Assembly (NCBI RefSeq): GCF_041320275.1
Contig: NZ_CP162023.1
Coordinates: 2,852,001-2,916,000, forward strand
From: Mumia sp. Pv4-285
GTDB lineage: Bacteria > Actinomycetota > Actinomycetes > Propionibacteriales > Nocardioidaceae
Direction of reading: 5' to 3'
DNA: 64,000 nucleotides
Below the pieces are notes generated by a model. The model searched no databases, was not told the DNA's origin, and saw nothing but the letters and a program-made list of their open reading frames with translations. Numbering within the stretch: the stretch's first letter is position 1; each line of letters begins with the position of its first letter. Below are positions 35,735 to 45,559 of this stretch, piece by piece. The position numbers and the translations under genes were made by a program.

Positions 35735-35978
35735 GGTTGCCCTACCACTGTGTCCGACCTCTTTTCGTCCGGGGGCACCTCACGGCACCCGCGCGGCGTA
35801 AGACTTGGCTGGGATCGTCACACGGAAAACTACCCCCTGACAAGGGATTCCGTGGACTGTTTACTCCACTGCAACGAATTCAGAGGATTTGCGCCCGGAG
35901 TTCAGCGTGAAACCGCGAGAGGCGACACGCGGTGACATCCGGTCGGCACGTGGCCCTCGACTCGGGCAGGATGAGCGC
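35735..35978. other. Divergent intergenic region potD / Lrp regulator
   Basis: Comparatively AT-rich (runs such as GGAAAACTA and GAATTCAGAGGATTT). It should carry promoters for both directions. I see no convincing single operator or structured RNA. Confidence 0.4.
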
Positions 35979-36449
35979 ATGGTCGAGCGCAAGGGCACGA
36001 ACGGCGTCAATCTCGACGACGTCTCGCGGAGCATCATCGCGGAGCTTCAGGTCAACGGCCGTCGCTCGTACGCAGCGATCGGCAAGACGGTCGGTCTCTC
36101 CGAGGCGGCGGTGCGCCAGCGCGTCCAGAAGCTCACCGACGCGGGGGTCATCCAGATCGTCGCCGTCACCGATCCGCTGGAGCTCGGGTTCGCGCGCCAG
36201 GCGATGATCGGCATCAGCGTGAACGGTGACATCGTCACGGTCGCCGAGAAGCTCGCCGCGATCCCCGAGATCGACTACCTCGTGATCACGACCGGCCGCT
36301 TCGACATGCTCGCCGAGATCGTCTGCGAGAGCGACGACGACCTCCTCGACCTCATCACCGGCAAGATCCGTGCGCTTCCCGAGGTGACGACGACCGAGAC
36401 GTTCGTCTACCTGCGGCTGCGCAAGCAGACCTACGCGTGGGGCGTGTAG
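35979..36449 (+). CDS. Lrp/AsnC-family regulator
   Basis: A 156-residue transcription factor. N-terminal helix-turn-helix (LDDVSRSIIAELQVNGRRSY, AAIGKTVGLSEAAVRQRVQKL) and C-terminal RAM ligand-binding/assembly domain (VTTTETFVYLRLRKQTYAWGV at the end). ATG 35979 has an AGGA ribosome site and gives the usual length. Divergent from potD across a 244-bp gap, it most likely controls the polyamine importer and the catabolic genes. Confidence 0.92.
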   Translation: MVERKGTNGVNLDDVSRSIIAELQVNGRRSYAAIGKTVGLSEAAVRQRVQKLTDAGVIQIVAVTDPLELGFARQAMIGISVNGDIVTVAEKLAAIPEIDYLVITTGRFDMLAEIVCESDDDLLDLITGKIRALPEVTTTETFVYLRLRKQTYAWGV

Positions 36450-36455
36450 GCCGAG

Positions 36456-37181
36456 TCAGGCCTCCAGGACCGCGCCCTGCCCGGTACGGAGCGCGGTGAG
36501 CAGATCACCGACCAGGGCCGTCGTCCACGCGGCGCCTGCCCGCAGCACGGCCGGCTCGGACCGTGCGTCGCCCGTGGCAACCGCCGCGATGTCGCCGTGC
36601 GCGCTGGACGCGTACGACTCTCCGCTCGACGCGACGACGATCGCGGCGTCCGCGTCGACCGGCACGACCGTCGCGGGGTCCGTCGCACCCGCCTTCAGGG
36701 CGAGCTCCCAGGCCACGTCGCGGGTCTCGTCGACGACCCACTCCCCTGGCCGGACGACGACGACCGCGCGCGGGCGGCCGGGCGCGAGCGTCTCGAGGGC
36801 GGCGACCACGTCGGCCATCTGCACGCCCTCGGCGACGACCAGCGGCGAGTCGCTGCTTCGCACGAGATCGGCACAGGCACCGCCGATCCACGTCGTGGCG
36901 CCGATCCGCGCAGCGGCGAGCACGACGACGGCCGTCTCGGTCGAGATCGACGCCGGCACCGCGACGGCATCACCGGGACGCACGCCGAGTGCCAACAGCA
37001 AGCCTCCGAAGGCAGCGGCGCGCTCCAGGAGCACCGCGTACGACAGGTCGTCCTCCGGCGTCCGCAGAGCGGGCTCGTCAGCGCGTCCGCCGATCACCTG
37101 ACGGTCGAGCGCGTCGTAGGCGAGGTTCAGCCGGCCGGCCGTGTCGCCACCGGGACGCGTGAACCAGGTCGGATCGCTCAT
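36456..37181 (-). CDS. Orphan N-terminal domain of an acyl-CoA synthetase (TIGR03089-like)
   Basis: A 241-residue protein matching only the first third of acetyl/propionyl-CoA synthetases: NLAYDALDRQVIGGRADEPAL near residues 19-40 and AVAVPASISTETAVVVLAAARIGA. Full enzymes are about 600 residues. Where the ATP-binding STG-TTG-PKG loop should be there is only VASSGESYASSAHGD, so adenylation is unlikely. Actinobacteria carry a conserved short family of this kind (TIGR03089), so it may be a real regulatory or CoA-binding protein and not a broken gene. Last of five overlapping genes starting at rlmN. Confidence 0.7.
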   Translation of the reverse strand: MSDPTWFTRPGGDTAGRLNLAYDALDRQVIGGRADEPALRTPEDDLSYAVLLERAAAFGGLLLALGVRPGDAVAVPASISTETAVVVLAAARIGATTWIGGACADLVRSSDSPLVVAEGVQMADVVAALETLAPGRPRAVVVVRPGEWVVDETRDVAWELALKAGATDPATVVPVDADAAIVVASSGESYASSAHGDIAAVATGDARSEPAVLRAGAAWTTALVGDLLTALRTGQGAVLEA

Positions 37182-37582
37182 CGACCGGCTCCGCCGGCCG
37201 CCTCGTCGGGGCGGGGGCCGGTCGGGAGGGCGCACTGCGGCGTCCCGCCCGGCAGCTGGTGGCGGTGCTCGGCGACCCACCGGTACACCGGCCACGCCGC
37301 CGCGGTCGCCAGGCGCGTACCGAGGACGGCACCGAGCGCGGGCCACGGCGCACGAGCCGTACGGAGGTAGTCCGCGACGGCCACCGGCCCGGCGCTGTGT
37401 CGCTCGCCGTCGACCCAGCGCAGCGCGGTGCTGCACTCCTGAGCCGTCAGCCCGATCGCGCCCAGGTCGGTGTGCTGCCACGCCACGACCTCGGCGCGGC
37501 GCGACGGCGCCCATCGCTGGACCCAGCGCGCCGAGCTCGAGCAGAAGGCGCAGTCACCGTCGAACACCAGCACCGGGGTCAT
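37178..37582 (-). CDS. DCC-family (DUF393) thiol-disulfide-like protein
   Basis: A 134-residue protein beginning VLVFDGDCAFCSSSARWVQRW; DGDCxxC is the DUF393 signature, with Cys11 and Cys14 as a CxxC redox pair. Role unknown; the family is thought to be thioredoxin-like. ATG overlaps the enoyl-CoA hydratase stop, and its stop overlaps the downstream AMP-ligase-like gene, so it belongs to a tightly packed operon. Confidence 0.85.
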   Translation of the reverse strand: MTPVLVFDGDCAFCSSSARWVQRWAPSRRAEVVAWQHTDLGAIGLTAQECSTALRWVDGERHSAGPVAVADYLRTARAPWPALGAVLGTRLATAAAWPVYRWVAEHRHQLPGGTPQCALPTGPRPDEAAGGAGR

Positions 37583-38310
37583 CACCGACCCCGGAACAGC
37601 GGTGCGCGCTTCTCCGTGCGTGCGGTGGCTGCCTCGCGCACGTCGTCGCTCCCCCAGCAGGCGTCGAACCCTTTCGCGATGCGCGCGGTCGCGTCCGGGT
37701 CGGACGGGTCGGAGCTGAGGACCAGCTTGTTGTAGGCGAGCGTCAGCGGCGCGAACGTCGCGATCTCGTGCGCCCACGCCGTGGCGGCCTCCAGGTCGCC
37801 GAGCCGGTCGACGAGCCCGCGAGCGTACGCGGTCTCGGCGTCGAGCATGTCGGCGCCGAGCATCAGTGCCTTGGCGGTGCCCGCGCCGGCGACCGCGGCC
37901 AGCGTACGGATGGTCCACGCGTCGACGGCCATCCCGTTGCGTGCGGTCGGGACACCGAACTTCGCCGTGGGCGCGGCGACCCGCAGGTCGCACGCCAGAG
38001 CGAGCTGGGTGCCGGCACCGATCGCCGGTCCGTTGACTGCGGCGATGATCGGGACCTCGGCCGCCGTCAGCGTCTGAAGCATCCCGTAGAGCGCCTCGAT
38101 GAAGGCGTCACCGTACACGCCGGTCAGGTCGGCCCCCGCACAGAAGCTCGTGCCCTCGCCGGTGACGACGATCGCACGCGTCCCGTCAGCGGTTGCGGCG
38201 ACGACCGCGTCGCGCAGCGCCGTACAGGTGTCGAGGTCAAGGGCGTTGCGCCGCTCCGGGCGTCTCAGCTCCACGGTCGTCACGGCCCCGTCACGGGTCA
38301 CGTCGATCAC
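37582..38310 (-). CDS. Enoyl-CoA hydratase/isomerase family protein
   Basis: A 242-residue crotonase-fold enzyme. RRPERRNALDLD near residue 17, oxyanion-hole segments GEGTSFCAGADL (about 50-61) and NGPAIGAGTQLALACDLRVA (about 93-112). The second catalytic-Glu position usual in true hydratases is not obvious (FGVPTARNGM), so the reaction could be hydration, isomerisation or hydrolysis of an acyl-CoA. GTG start 38310 has AGGAG upstream. Confidence 0.85.
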   Translation of the reverse strand: MIDVTRDGAVTTVELRRPERRNALDLDTCTALRDAVVAATADGTRAIVVTGEGTSFCAGADLTGVYGDAFIEALYGMLQTLTAAEVPIIAAVNGPAIGAGTQLALACDLRVAAPTAKFGVPTARNGMAVDAWTIRTLAAVAGAGTAKALMLGADMLDAETAYARGLVDRLGDLEAATAWAHEIATFAPLTLAYNKLVLSSDPSDPDATARIAKGFDACWGSDDVREAATARTEKRAPLFRGR

Positions 38311-39170
38311 AGGTGCTCCTGTCGGTCGAGGGTACGGCGAGGGCTGCCGCTCTCCAGGCTGATCCGGTCCAGGATGGCAGCCACCCCGTCCTCGTCGTTG
38401 CTCGGCACCACCTCGTGGGCGGTGGACAGGACGTCGGGGTGAGCGTTGGCGACGGCGAACGAACGGCCCGCCCAGCGCAGCATCGGGAGGTCGTTCGGCA
38501 TGTCGCCGACGGCCCAGACCCGCTCCCGCGCGAAGCCCGCCTGAGCCGTCCAGCGAGCGAGCCCCGACGCCTTCGTGACGCCGGGCGCCGTGATCTCGGC
38601 CAGCCCGACGGCACCGGAGAACCCCAGCTCGGCGCGGCCCTCGAGCGCCACGGCGACCATCCGGTGGAACTCGTCGGGGTCGTGGCCCTCGAGCTTGGCG
38701 AGCAGCTTGCCGGCGGGACGGTCCGTGATCCGGGCCCAGTCGTCGAGGTCGTCGGCGGCAGGGCGCTCGCGGACGTACGCGAACCGCTCCTCGCGGCGCA
38801 TCCCGTCGGCCCGCTCGACCGCGAAGGCGATGCCCGGGATCGCCGCGCGCAGCAGCTCTCCGAGCTCGTGAAGCACCTCGGGCGACATCGTGCCCACCTC
38901 GGTGACCGTCCGGCTGGCGACGTGATAGACGAAGGCACCGTTGGCGCTGAGCGCGACTCCCCCGGTCGCGTCTCCGACGGCGTCCGCGAGGTCGTCGAGC
39001 CATCGGGGCGGGCGTGCCGTCACGAACACGGTGGGAACGCCCGCCTCCTCGGCGGCTGCGATCGCCTCCCGGGTCCGGACGGACAGGGTGCCGTCCGACC
39101 TCAGCAGCGTGCCGTCGAGGTCGGTCGCGAGCAGCGCCGCACCCAGCGGCACAGCGGGGACGTCACGCAT
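38307..39170 (-). CDS. Cof-type HAD-superfamily hydrolase
   Basis: A 287-residue phosphatase of HAD subclass IIB. Motif [12 protein letters not shown] near residue 15 (nucleophile Asp17, Asp19), motif [10 protein letters not shown], and motif [12 protein letters not shown] near 217. A cap domain lies between. Substrates in this family are usually sugar or cofactor phosphates. ATG 39170 overlaps the rlmN end by eight bases. Confidence 0.88.
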   Translation of the reverse strand: MRDVPAVPLGAALLATDLDGTLLRSDGTLSVRTREAIAAAEEAGVPTVFVTARPPRWLDDLADAVGDATGGVALSANGAFVYHVASRTVTEVGTMSPEVLHELGELLRAAIPGIAFAVERADGMRREERFAYVRERPAADDLDDWARITDRPAGKLLAKLEGHDPDEFHRMVAVALEGRAELGFSGAVGLAEITAPGVTKASGLARWTAQAGFARERVWAVGDMPNDLPMLRWAGRSFAVANAHPDVLSTAHEVVPSNDEDGVAAILDRISLESGSPRRTLDRQEHL

Positions 39171-40293
39171 CGGCCGCCGCGAGCTGGCCGCACGCGCCGT
39201 CGATCTCCTGACCGCGGGTGTCGCGCACCGTCGTCGGGATGCCCTTGGCCTCGAGCCGGCGGACGAACTCGCGCTCGTCTGCGGGCTCGGAGGCGGTCCA
39301 GATCGAACCAGGGGTGGGGTTGAGCGGGATCAGGTTGACGTGCACCCATCCCCAGTCGCCGTACGACCGCAGGAGGTCGCCGAGCATGTCTGCGCGCCAT
39401 GCCTGGTCGTTGATGTCCTTGATCATCGCGTACTCGATGGAGACACGGCGCTTGGTCGTACGGGCGTACTCCCAGGCAGCCTCGACGGCCTCCTCGACCT
39501 TGAACCGCGTGTTGATCGGGACGAGGTCGTCGCGCAGCTCGTCGTCGGGCGCGTGGAGCGACAGCGCGAGCGTGACCGGGATGCCCTCGCTCGTGAGCTG
39601 CTTGATGCGAGGGACCAGCCCGACCGTGCTGACGGTGATGTTGCGCGCCGACATGCCGAGACCGTCGGGACCGTCGTCGACCATCCGCCGCACGGCGCCG
39701 ATCACGGCCTTGTAGTTGGCCATCGGCTCGCCCATCCCCATGAACACGACGTTGGAGAGGCGCCCGGGCCCGCCGGGGATCTCGCCACGTGCCATGGCCC
39801 GCGCGCCGTCGACGACCTGCTCGATGATCTCGCCCGTCGACATGTTGCGCTGGAGCCCGCCCTGACCCGTGGCGCAGAACGGGCAGGCCATGCCGCAGCC
39901 GGCCTGGCTCGACACGCAGATCGTGGCGCGGTCGGGGTAGCGCATGAGCACCGACTCGACCAGAGCGCCGTCGAACAGCTTCCACAGGGTCTTGCGCGTC
40001 GTGCCGCGGTCTGCGGTCTGCGTCTTGACCGGGGTGATCAGGTGCGGCATGAGCCCGTCGACGAGCTGGTCGCGGATGCCTGCGGGGAGGTCGGTCATCT
40101 CCGCGGGGTCGGAGACCAGCCGCGTGAAGTAGTGCGTCGAGAGCTGCTTGGCGCGGTAGCCGGGGAGCCCGAGAGCCTCGACGGCCTCCTTGCGGGCGGC
40201 GAGGTCGAGGTCGGCCAGGTGGAGCGGCGGCTTGCCACGCCCCTTGGGCTGCTCGAAGACGAGCGGGAGCGGGTTCGGGTTCACGTGCGACAT
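39163..40293 (-). CDS. rlmN: 23S rRNA/tRNA (adenine-C2)-methyltransferase
   Basis: Radical-SAM enzyme methylating A2503 of 23S rRNA and A37 of some tRNAs. 376 residues. The radical-SAM cluster motif is CGMACPFC near residue 131, then [12 protein letters not shown] and STVGLVPRI; the catalytic Cys near the C-terminus lies in EIDGACGQL. Start ATG 40293. It leads a run of five overlapping genes and lies downstream of the rpsB-cdsA block, as in other actinobacteria. Confidence 0.96.
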   Translation of the reverse strand: MSHVNPNPLPLVFEQPKGRGKPPLHLADLDLAARKEAVEALGLPGYRAKQLSTHYFTRLVSDPAEMTDLPAGIRDQLVDGLMPHLITPVKTQTADRGTTRKTLWKLFDGALVESVLMRYPDRATICVSSQAGCGMACPFCATGQGGLQRNMSTGEIIEQVVDGARAMARGEIPGGPGRLSNVVFMGMGEPMANYKAVIGAVRRMVDDGPDGLGMSARNITVSTVGLVPRIKQLTSEGIPVTLALSLHAPDDELRDDLVPINTRFKVEEAVEAAWEYARTTKRRVSIEYAMIKDINDQAWRADMLGDLLRSYGDWGWVHVNLIPLNPTPGSIWTASEPADEREFVRRLEAKGIPTTVRDTRGQEIDGACGQLAAADA

Positions 40294-40346
40294 GTCGGAT
40301 CCATCCTCCCATCCCGCGCCAACCGCGCGCGCCGTCGTCCGCGTCG

Positions 40347-41330
40347 TCAGCTCTCGGCGCGCTCGACCGAGCCCGTCGCGGCGACGATCTCGCCGACCAG
40401 GGCCAGCTTGTCGAGGACGCGCGGCGCGAGCACGAACGGGTAGAGGTCGTCCTGTCCCATGCTGCGGTCGACCTGGTTGAGCGCGTACGACAACGGCAGC
40501 CAGACCGCCGTCACGAGGCTGCGGAAGTCCACCGCGTCTGCGTCGACGGCGGCTGTGAGGCCGAACGCGCCGGCGGTCTGGACGGTGTCGCGGATGTGCA
40601 GCACGTGCGCGAAGCACTCCGCGAAGTCCTCGTACGGGTGCATCGTCGCGTACTCGCTCACGAACGCGTCCGCCCAGCCGTCGGGGGATCCCTCGCGGTA
40701 GTGCCGGTCGATCTCGTCGGCGTACGACGTCGTGTCGTCGCCGAAGAGGTCGCGGACCCTGCCGAGCCACGGGCTCGCGTCGTCGAGCACGAGCACCGTC
40801 TCGTAGTAGTGGCCGACCTCGTGCCGAAGGTGCCCGAGCATCGTGCGGTACGGCTCGCCGAGCTCGACGCGGAGCCGCTCCCGGTAGGCGTCGTCGCTCT
40901 CGGCCAGATCGATCGTGATGACGCCGTCGGCGTGACCGGTGGTCACCGGAGTGTCCGCCGAGGACAGGAGGTCGAAGGCGATGCCCCGCTCGGGATCCTG
41001 CGCGCGGGTGGTGAGCGGGAGGCGCAGGTCGTCGAGCTGGAACACGAGGCGACGTTTTGCCTCCTCCGCCCGCTGGTACTGCGCGAGACCGACCGCGTCC
41101 TCGTCGGCCGGGCGGATCCGGGTGAGCGAGCAGCTGAAGCACAGCGCTCCCGCGCGCTCGACGATCCAGTTGCAGCCGTTGAGCGTCGCGCTCGCGCACA
41201 CGGGGTCGTCGTCAAGGACCCGGACGCGGTGGTCCGCCCGTGAGTAGCCCACTGCGGATCCGCAGGTGAGGCACAGCGAGTTCTCGAAGTAGAGAGGGCC
41301 GCCGCAGACGTCGCACCGGAAGGACCGCAC
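40347..41330 (-). CDS. Putative zinc-dependent peptidase with zinc ribbon (Peptidase_Mx-like)
   Basis: A 327-residue cytoplasmic protein. Zinc-ribbon Cys pairs at 6/9, 20/23, 45/53 and 64/67, then a metalloprotease-like domain with HEVGHYY (His170, Glu171, His174). The downstream [13 protein letters not shown] could give the third ligand. This matches the PF15887 family, whose biological role is unknown. GTG start 41330 lies six bases after the cdsA stop. Confidence 0.82.
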   Translation of the reverse strand: MRSFRCDVCGGPLYFENSLCLTCGSAVGYSRADHRVRVLDDDPVCASATLNGCNWIVERAGALCFSCSLTRIRPADEDAVGLAQYQRAEEAKRRLVFQLDDLRLPLTTRAQDPERGIAFDLLSSADTPVTTGHADGVITIDLAESDDAYRERLRVELGEPYRTMLGHLRHEVGHYYETVLVLDDASPWLGRVRDLFGDDTTSYADEIDRHYREGSPDGWADAFVSEYATMHPYEDFAECFAHVLHIRDTVQTAGAFGLTAAVDADAVDFRSLVTAVWLPLSYALNQVDRSMGQDDLYPFVLAPRVLDKLALVGEIVAATGSVERAES

Positions 41331-41336
41331 GGAGTG

Positions 41337-42179
41337 TCAGCTCACGGGGACCAGGAAGTGCAGGACCAGCCAGCAGACCGGGGCGACGGCGAGCAACGAG
41401 TCGAGCCGGTCCATCAGACCACCGTGACCTGGCAACAGGTCGCTCATGTCCTTGATGCCGACGTCGCGCTTGATCATCGACTCGGAGAGGTCGCCCAACG
41501 TGGCCATCGCCACCGCGGCCAGGCCCAGGATCACGCCGACCCACCAACGACCGTCCAGCAGGAAGGTCACGAGGAGCACGCCGGCGAGGACGCACCCGAG
41601 CACCGAGCCGCCGAAGCCCTCCCAGGACTTCTTGGGGCTGATGGTGGGGGCCATCGGGTGCTTGCCGAGCTTGTAGCCGGCTGCGTAGCCGAAGATGTCG
41701 GAGGCGATCGTCACCACGATGAACGTGACGATCCGAAGCGCTCCGTCGTCCTCCGCCGCCATCAGGACGACGAACGAGCCGAGCACCGGGACGTACCCGA
41801 AGACGAACACGGCAGCCGACGCGTCGCGGACGAAGCCGTCCGCGCCGCGCGGCATCCGATAGACGAAGATGCCGAGCACGGTGAGTGCCGTACCGATCGC
41901 GATCGCCTCGGTGCCGCCCACGTAGACCGCAGCCAACGTGGCGAGCCCGCCGGCCATCAACGGCGGGAGCGGGAGCGCGATGCCGGCCTTCGCGAGGGCG
42001 CCGGTCAGCTCCCAGATCGCGACTCCGGCCGCTGCGAGGACGACCGCGACGAAGGCTGCCTTGACGAAGAACAGCGACAGGACGACGGCAGCGCCGAGGC
42101 CGACCCCGACCCCGATCGCGGCAGGCAGGTTGCGGCCGCCGCGCTGCCGGGGCGCTGCGGGGACGTCAGAAGCGCTCAT
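41337..42179 (-). CDS. cdsA: Phosphatidate cytidylyltransferase
   Basis: Makes CDP-diacylglycerol, precursor of all phospholipids. 280 residues, about seven to eight helices. The C-terminal signature KRDVGIKDMSDLLPGHGGLMDRLDSLL (about 240-266) is complete, including the catalytic Asp. ATG overlaps the frr stop (ATGA). Standard rpsB-tsf-pyrH-frr-cdsA order. Its product feeds phosphatidylglycerol and then the cardiolipin-synthase-like enzyme at 4384. Confidence 0.95.
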   Translation of the reverse strand: MSASDVPAAPRQRGGRNLPAAIGVGVGLGAAVVLSLFFVKAAFVAVVLAAAGVAIWELTGALAKAGIALPLPPLMAGGLATLAAVYVGGTEAIAIGTALTVLGIFVYRMPRGADGFVRDASAAVFVFGYVPVLGSFVVLMAAEDDGALRIVTFIVVTIASDIFGYAAGYKLGKHPMAPTISPKKSWEGFGGSVLGCVLAGVLLVTFLLDGRWWVGVILGLAAVAMATLGDLSESMIKRDVGIKDMSDLLPGHGGLMDRLDSLLAVAPVCWLVLHFLVPVS

Positions 42180-42736
42180 CAGACCTCGAGCAGCTCCTGC
42201 TCCTTGTTCTTGACGAGCTCGTCGATGTGGTCGACGTGCTTCTTCGTCAGCGCGTCGAGGCGCTTCTCCGCGCCGGTCACGTCGTCCTTGCTGATCTCGC
42301 CGTCCTTCTCGGCCTTGTCCATCGCCTGCTTGGCGCTGCGGCGGATGTTGCGGACCGCGACGCGGCCCTCCTCCGCCTTGGACTTCGCGAGCTTGATGTA
42401 CTCCTTGCGGCGGTCCTCGGTGAGCTGCGGCAGGGACAGGCGCAGGACCTTGCCGTCGTCGGTCGGGTTCACGCCGAGGTCGGACTCACGGATGGCCTTC
42501 TCGATGGCGCCCTTGGCACCCATGTCGTACGGGCTCACGATGACGACCCGCGGCTCGGGGATCTGGAACCCCGCGAGCTGCTGGATCGGCGTCGGCGTGC
42601 CGTAGTAGTCGGCCGTGATCTTCGCGAACATGGCGGGGTGCGCGCGCCCGGTACGGATCGCGGCGAAGTCCTCGCGCGCGTGCTCGACGGCCTTGTCCAT
42701 CTTGGAGTCGGCGTCACGCAGGGTCTCGTCAATCAC
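42179..42736 (-). CDS. frr: Ribosome recycling factor
   Basis: Splits post-termination ribosomes with EF-G. 185 residues, exact family length. Begins MIDETLRDADSKMDKAVEHA and contains IRTGRAHPAMF and LPQLTEDRRKEYIKLAKSKAEEGRVAVRNIRR, the strongly conserved central block. Follows pyrH after 33 bp. Confidence 0.97.
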   Translation of the reverse strand: MIDETLRDADSKMDKAVEHAREDFAAIRTGRAHPAMFAKITADYYGTPTPIQQLAGFQIPEPRVVIVSPYDMGAKGAIEKAIRESDLGVNPTDDGKVLRLSLPQLTEDRRKEYIKLAKSKAEEGRVAVRNIRRSAKQAMDKAEKDGEISKDDVTGAEKRLDALTKKHVDHIDELVKNKEQELLEV

Positions 42737-42769
42737 TGGCCTGCTCCTTCGTCTGCGGTGTCTGGTCGG

Positions 42770-43555
42770 TCAGTCTGCGTAGACCAGCGTGCCGATCTTC
42801 TCACCTCTCAGGACCGACGAGATGTTGCCCTCGCCCTCGATCCCGAAGACGCGCATCGGCAACCTGTTCTCCATCAGCAGCGCGAACGCCGTCGCGTCGG
42901 CGACCCGCAGCCCACGCTGCAGGACGTCGTTGTACGAGATGGAGTCGATCTTGGTGGCGCTGGAATCCTTGTTCGGGTCCGCGGTGTAGACACCGTCGAC
43001 GCCGTTCTTGCCCATCAGCACCTCGTCCGCGCGGACCTCGAGCGCGCGCTGGGCCGAGACCGTGTCGGTCGAGAAGTACGGCATGCCGGCGCCCGCGCCG
43101 AAGATCACGACGCGCCCCTTCTCGAGGTGGCGGATCGCACGGCGCGGGATGTACGGCTCGGCGACCTGGCCCATCGTGATGGCGGTCTGGACCCGCGTGT
43201 CGATCTCCTGCTTCTCCAGGAAGTCCTGGAGCGCGAGGCAGTTCATGACGATGCCCAGCATGCCCATGTAGTCGGCGCGGGCACGGTCCATGCCGCGCTG
43301 CTGGAGCTCGGCCCCACGGAAGAAGTTGCCGCCACCGATGACGATGGCAATCTCCACACCTGCCGCGACGCCCTCGGCGATCTGACGGGCGATCGTGTTG
43401 ACGACGTCGGGGTCCACCCCGAGGCTGCCGCCACCGAAGGCCTCACCGGAGAGCTTCAGCAGCACACGCCGCCGCTCGCCCGTCGGCTCGCTCGGGGAGG
43501 CTCCCCCGGACGGCACGGAGGCCGGCGGGTCGACTGTCTCGTTCTGGTCCACCAC
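42770..43555 (-). CDS. pyrH: UMP kinase
   Basis: Phosphorylates UMP to UDP; hexameric amino-acid-kinase fold. 261 residues; a 25-residue Pro/Ser/Glu-rich N-terminal extension precedes [12 protein letters not shown]. Other motifs: [10 protein letters not shown] near residue 75 and [16 protein letters not shown]-type strand. GTG start 43555 was chosen; an internal start nearer the core cannot be excluded. Confidence 0.95.
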   Translation of the reverse strand: MVDQNETVDPPASVPSGGASPSEPTGERRRVLLKLSGEAFGGGSLGVDPDVVNTIARQIAEGVAAGVEIAIVIGGGNFFRGAELQQRGMDRARADYMGMLGIVMNCLALQDFLEKQEIDTRVQTAITMGQVAEPYIPRRAIRHLEKGRVVIFGAGAGMPYFSTDTVSAQRALEVRADEVLMGKNGVDGVYTADPNKDSSATKIDSISYNDVLQRGLRVADATAFALLMENRLPMRVFGIEGEGNISSVLRGEKIGTLVYAD

Positions 43556-43624
43556 ACCGGCCTCCGTATCGCGCGTCTTCGTCAGGTCGAGCTCATCGAT
43601 CGCGAGGGTCTCGCAATCGGGCTG

Positions 43625-44449
43625 TCAGCCGCCGATCTCGATGTGAGCGAAGCGGGTGACCGTCAGGCCTGCCTCGTCGAGGACCTGGCGCACGGTCTTC
43701 TTCTGCTCCGTCACCGACGGCTGGTCGAGAAGCACGAAGTCCTTGAAGAAGGCGTTGACCTTGCCGTCGACGATCTTGCTGATCGCCTGCTCGGGCTTGC
43801 CCTCCTCGCGGGCCGCGGCCTCGGCGATCTCGCGCTCCTTGGCCACGACGTCGGCCGGGACCTCGTCGCGCGTCAGGTAGCGCGGACGCATCGCGGCGAC
43901 CTGCATGGCCACGCTGCGTGCGACCTCCTCCTCGCCGTCGCCCTCGAACTCGATGAGCACGCCGACGGCCGGCGGCAGGTCGCTCGCACGGCGGTGCAGG
44001 TACGTCGCGACGCGACCCTTGCCCTCGAGGACCTGGACGCGGCCGAGCTCGAGCTTCTCGCCGATGATCGCGGCGAGCGCCGAGATCTTCTCGGCGACCG
44101 TCTGGCCGTCTCCGGCGTCGGTCGCGGCGAACTCCTCGGCCGTGGCCGGCTTCGTACGGTCGGCCAGGGCTGCGAACTCCTCGGCCATCGCGACGAACTG
44201 CTCGTTCTTGGCGACGAAGTCGGTCTCGGCGTTGAGCTCCACGATCGCGTTGCCCGACGCTGCCACGAGGCCGGCGGTCGCCTGGCGCTCCGCGCCACGC
44301 TTGTCGGCCTTCGCCTGACCGTGGACCCGCAGGATCTCGACGGCCTTGTCGAAGTCGCCCTCGGCCTCGGTGAGGGCCTTCTTGGCGTCCATCATGCCCG
44401 CGCCGGTCGCGTCGCGGAGCTTCTTCACGTCTGCTGCAGAGATTGCCAT
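43625..44449 (-). CDS. tsf: Elongation factor Ts
   Basis: Nucleotide-exchange factor for EF-Tu. 274 residues. N-terminal UBA-like domain [24 protein letters not shown], then [14 protein letters not shown], the EF-Tu contact motif. Follows rpsB after 117 bp that hold two hairpins. Confidence 0.97.
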   Translation of the reverse strand: MAISAADVKKLRDATGAGMMDAKKALTEAEGDFDKAVEILRVHGQAKADKRGAERQATAGLVAASGNAIVELNAETDFVAKNEQFVAMAEEFAALADRTKPATAEEFAATDAGDGQTVAEKISALAAIIGEKLELGRVQVLEGKGRVATYLHRRASDLPPAVGVLIEFEGDGEEEVARSVAMQVAAMRPRYLTRDEVPADVVAKEREIAEAAAREEGKPEQAISKIVDGKVNAFFKDFVLLDQPSVTEQKKTVRQVLDEAGLTVTRFAHIEIGG

Positions 44450-44475
44450 CTGTATCTCTCTCGTCGTTCGTCCGT

Positions 44476-44530
44476 GGCCGGTGGACCGGCCGTTGGTGCT
44501 AGCCGCCGGCCGACTCCCGTGGGAGCCGGC
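44476..44530 (-). terminator. Two hairpins between rpsB and tsf (attenuator)
   Basis: GGCCGG-TGGA-CCGGCC (44476-44491) is a perfect 6-bp stem. A second stem at 44505-44530 pairs GCCGGC/GCCGGC and CTCCC/GGGAG with a 3-base bulge. The pair lies in the 117-bp rpsB-tsf gap. A partial terminator here would explain the higher need for S2 than EF-Ts; no U-run is visible. Confidence 0.5.
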
Positions 44531-44566
44531 CGACGACCGAAGTGGTGTGACAGACCGCCGGGTCGA

Positions 44567-45559
44567 TCAGGCGTCGGCGGGCTTGTCCTCGACGGACCCG
44601 GTCTCGGCGAGGTTCTCCTCGGCCGTGGCGGTCTCCTCGGCGACCTCGGCCGGCGTGTCGTCAGCGCTGGCCGACGACTGGACCTCGGCCTCGGCTGCGG
44701 GGGCCGCTGCCTCCGTGGAGGCCGGCGCCTCGGTGGCCGCAGCCTCCGTGGCCGGAGCCTCGGTGGTGGCGGCGTCGGTGCCCTCGGCGAGCTCGCGCTC
44801 CCACTCGGCGAGCGGCTCGCCGGCGGCGACGGTGCCCTCGGCCTCAGCGGCCTCGGTCTCCTTGCCGGCGCCGCGCGAGATCAGGCCCTCGCCCACCGCG
44901 TCGGCGACGACGCGGGTGAGGAGCGTGACCGAGCGGATCGCGTCGTCGTTGCCCGGGATCGGGTAGTCGACGTCGTCGGGGTCGCAGTTGGTGTCGAGGA
45001 TCGCGACGACCGGGATGCCCAGCTTCTTGGCCTCGTCGACCGCCAGGTGCTCCTTCTTGGTGTCGATGATCCAGAGCGCCGAGGGGGTACGGCCCATGTC
45101 ACGGATGCCGCCCAGCGTGCGGTCGAGCTTGTCGTGCTCGCGCTTGAGCTGGAGGAGCTCCTTCTTGGTGCGTCCCGAGCCGGCGACGTCGTCGAAGTCG
45201 ACCTCGTCGAGCTCCTTGAGGCGCTTGATCCGCTCGTGGACGGTCGAGAAGTTGGTGAGCATGCCGCCCAGCCAGCGGTGGTTCACGTACGGCATGCCGA
45301 CGCGGGTCGCCTGCTCGGTGATGGCCTCCTGCGCCTGGCGCTTCGTGCCGACGAAGAGGATCGAGCCACCGCGGGCGACGGTCGTCTTGACGAAGTCGTA
45401 CGCGCGGTCGATGTAGGCCAGCGACTGCTGGAGGTCGATGATGTAGATGCCGTTGCGCTCGGTGAGGATGAAGCGCTTCATCTTGGGGTTCCAGCGGCGG
45501 GTCTGGTGCCCGAAGTGGACACCGCTCTCGAGCAGCTGGCGCATGGACACGACGGCCAT
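44567..45559 (-). CDS. rpsB: 30S ribosomal protein S2
   Basis: 330 residues: a standard S2 body ([27 protein letters not shown], then [43 protein letters not shown]) ends near residue 245, followed by an 80-residue tail of Ala, Glu, Thr and Pro. Tails of this type occur in some actinobacterial S2 proteins; this one is long. ATG 45559 has an AGAGGAA ribosome site. A long structured leader precedes it. Confidence 0.97.
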   Translation of the reverse strand: MAVVSMRQLLESGVHFGHQTRRWNPKMKRFILTERNGIYIIDLQQSLAYIDRAYDFVKTTVARGGSILFVGTKRQAQEAITEQATRVGMPYVNHRWLGGMLTNFSTVHERIKRLKELDEVDFDDVAGSGRTKKELLQLKREHDKLDRTLGGIRDMGRTPSALWIIDTKKEHLAVDEAKKLGIPVVAILDTNCDPDDVDYPIPGNDDAIRSVTLLTRVVADAVGEGLISRGAGKETEAAEAEGTVAAGEPLAEWERELAEGTDAATTEAPATEAAATEAPASTEAAAPAAEAEVQSSASADDTPAEVAEETATAEENLAETGSVEDKPADA

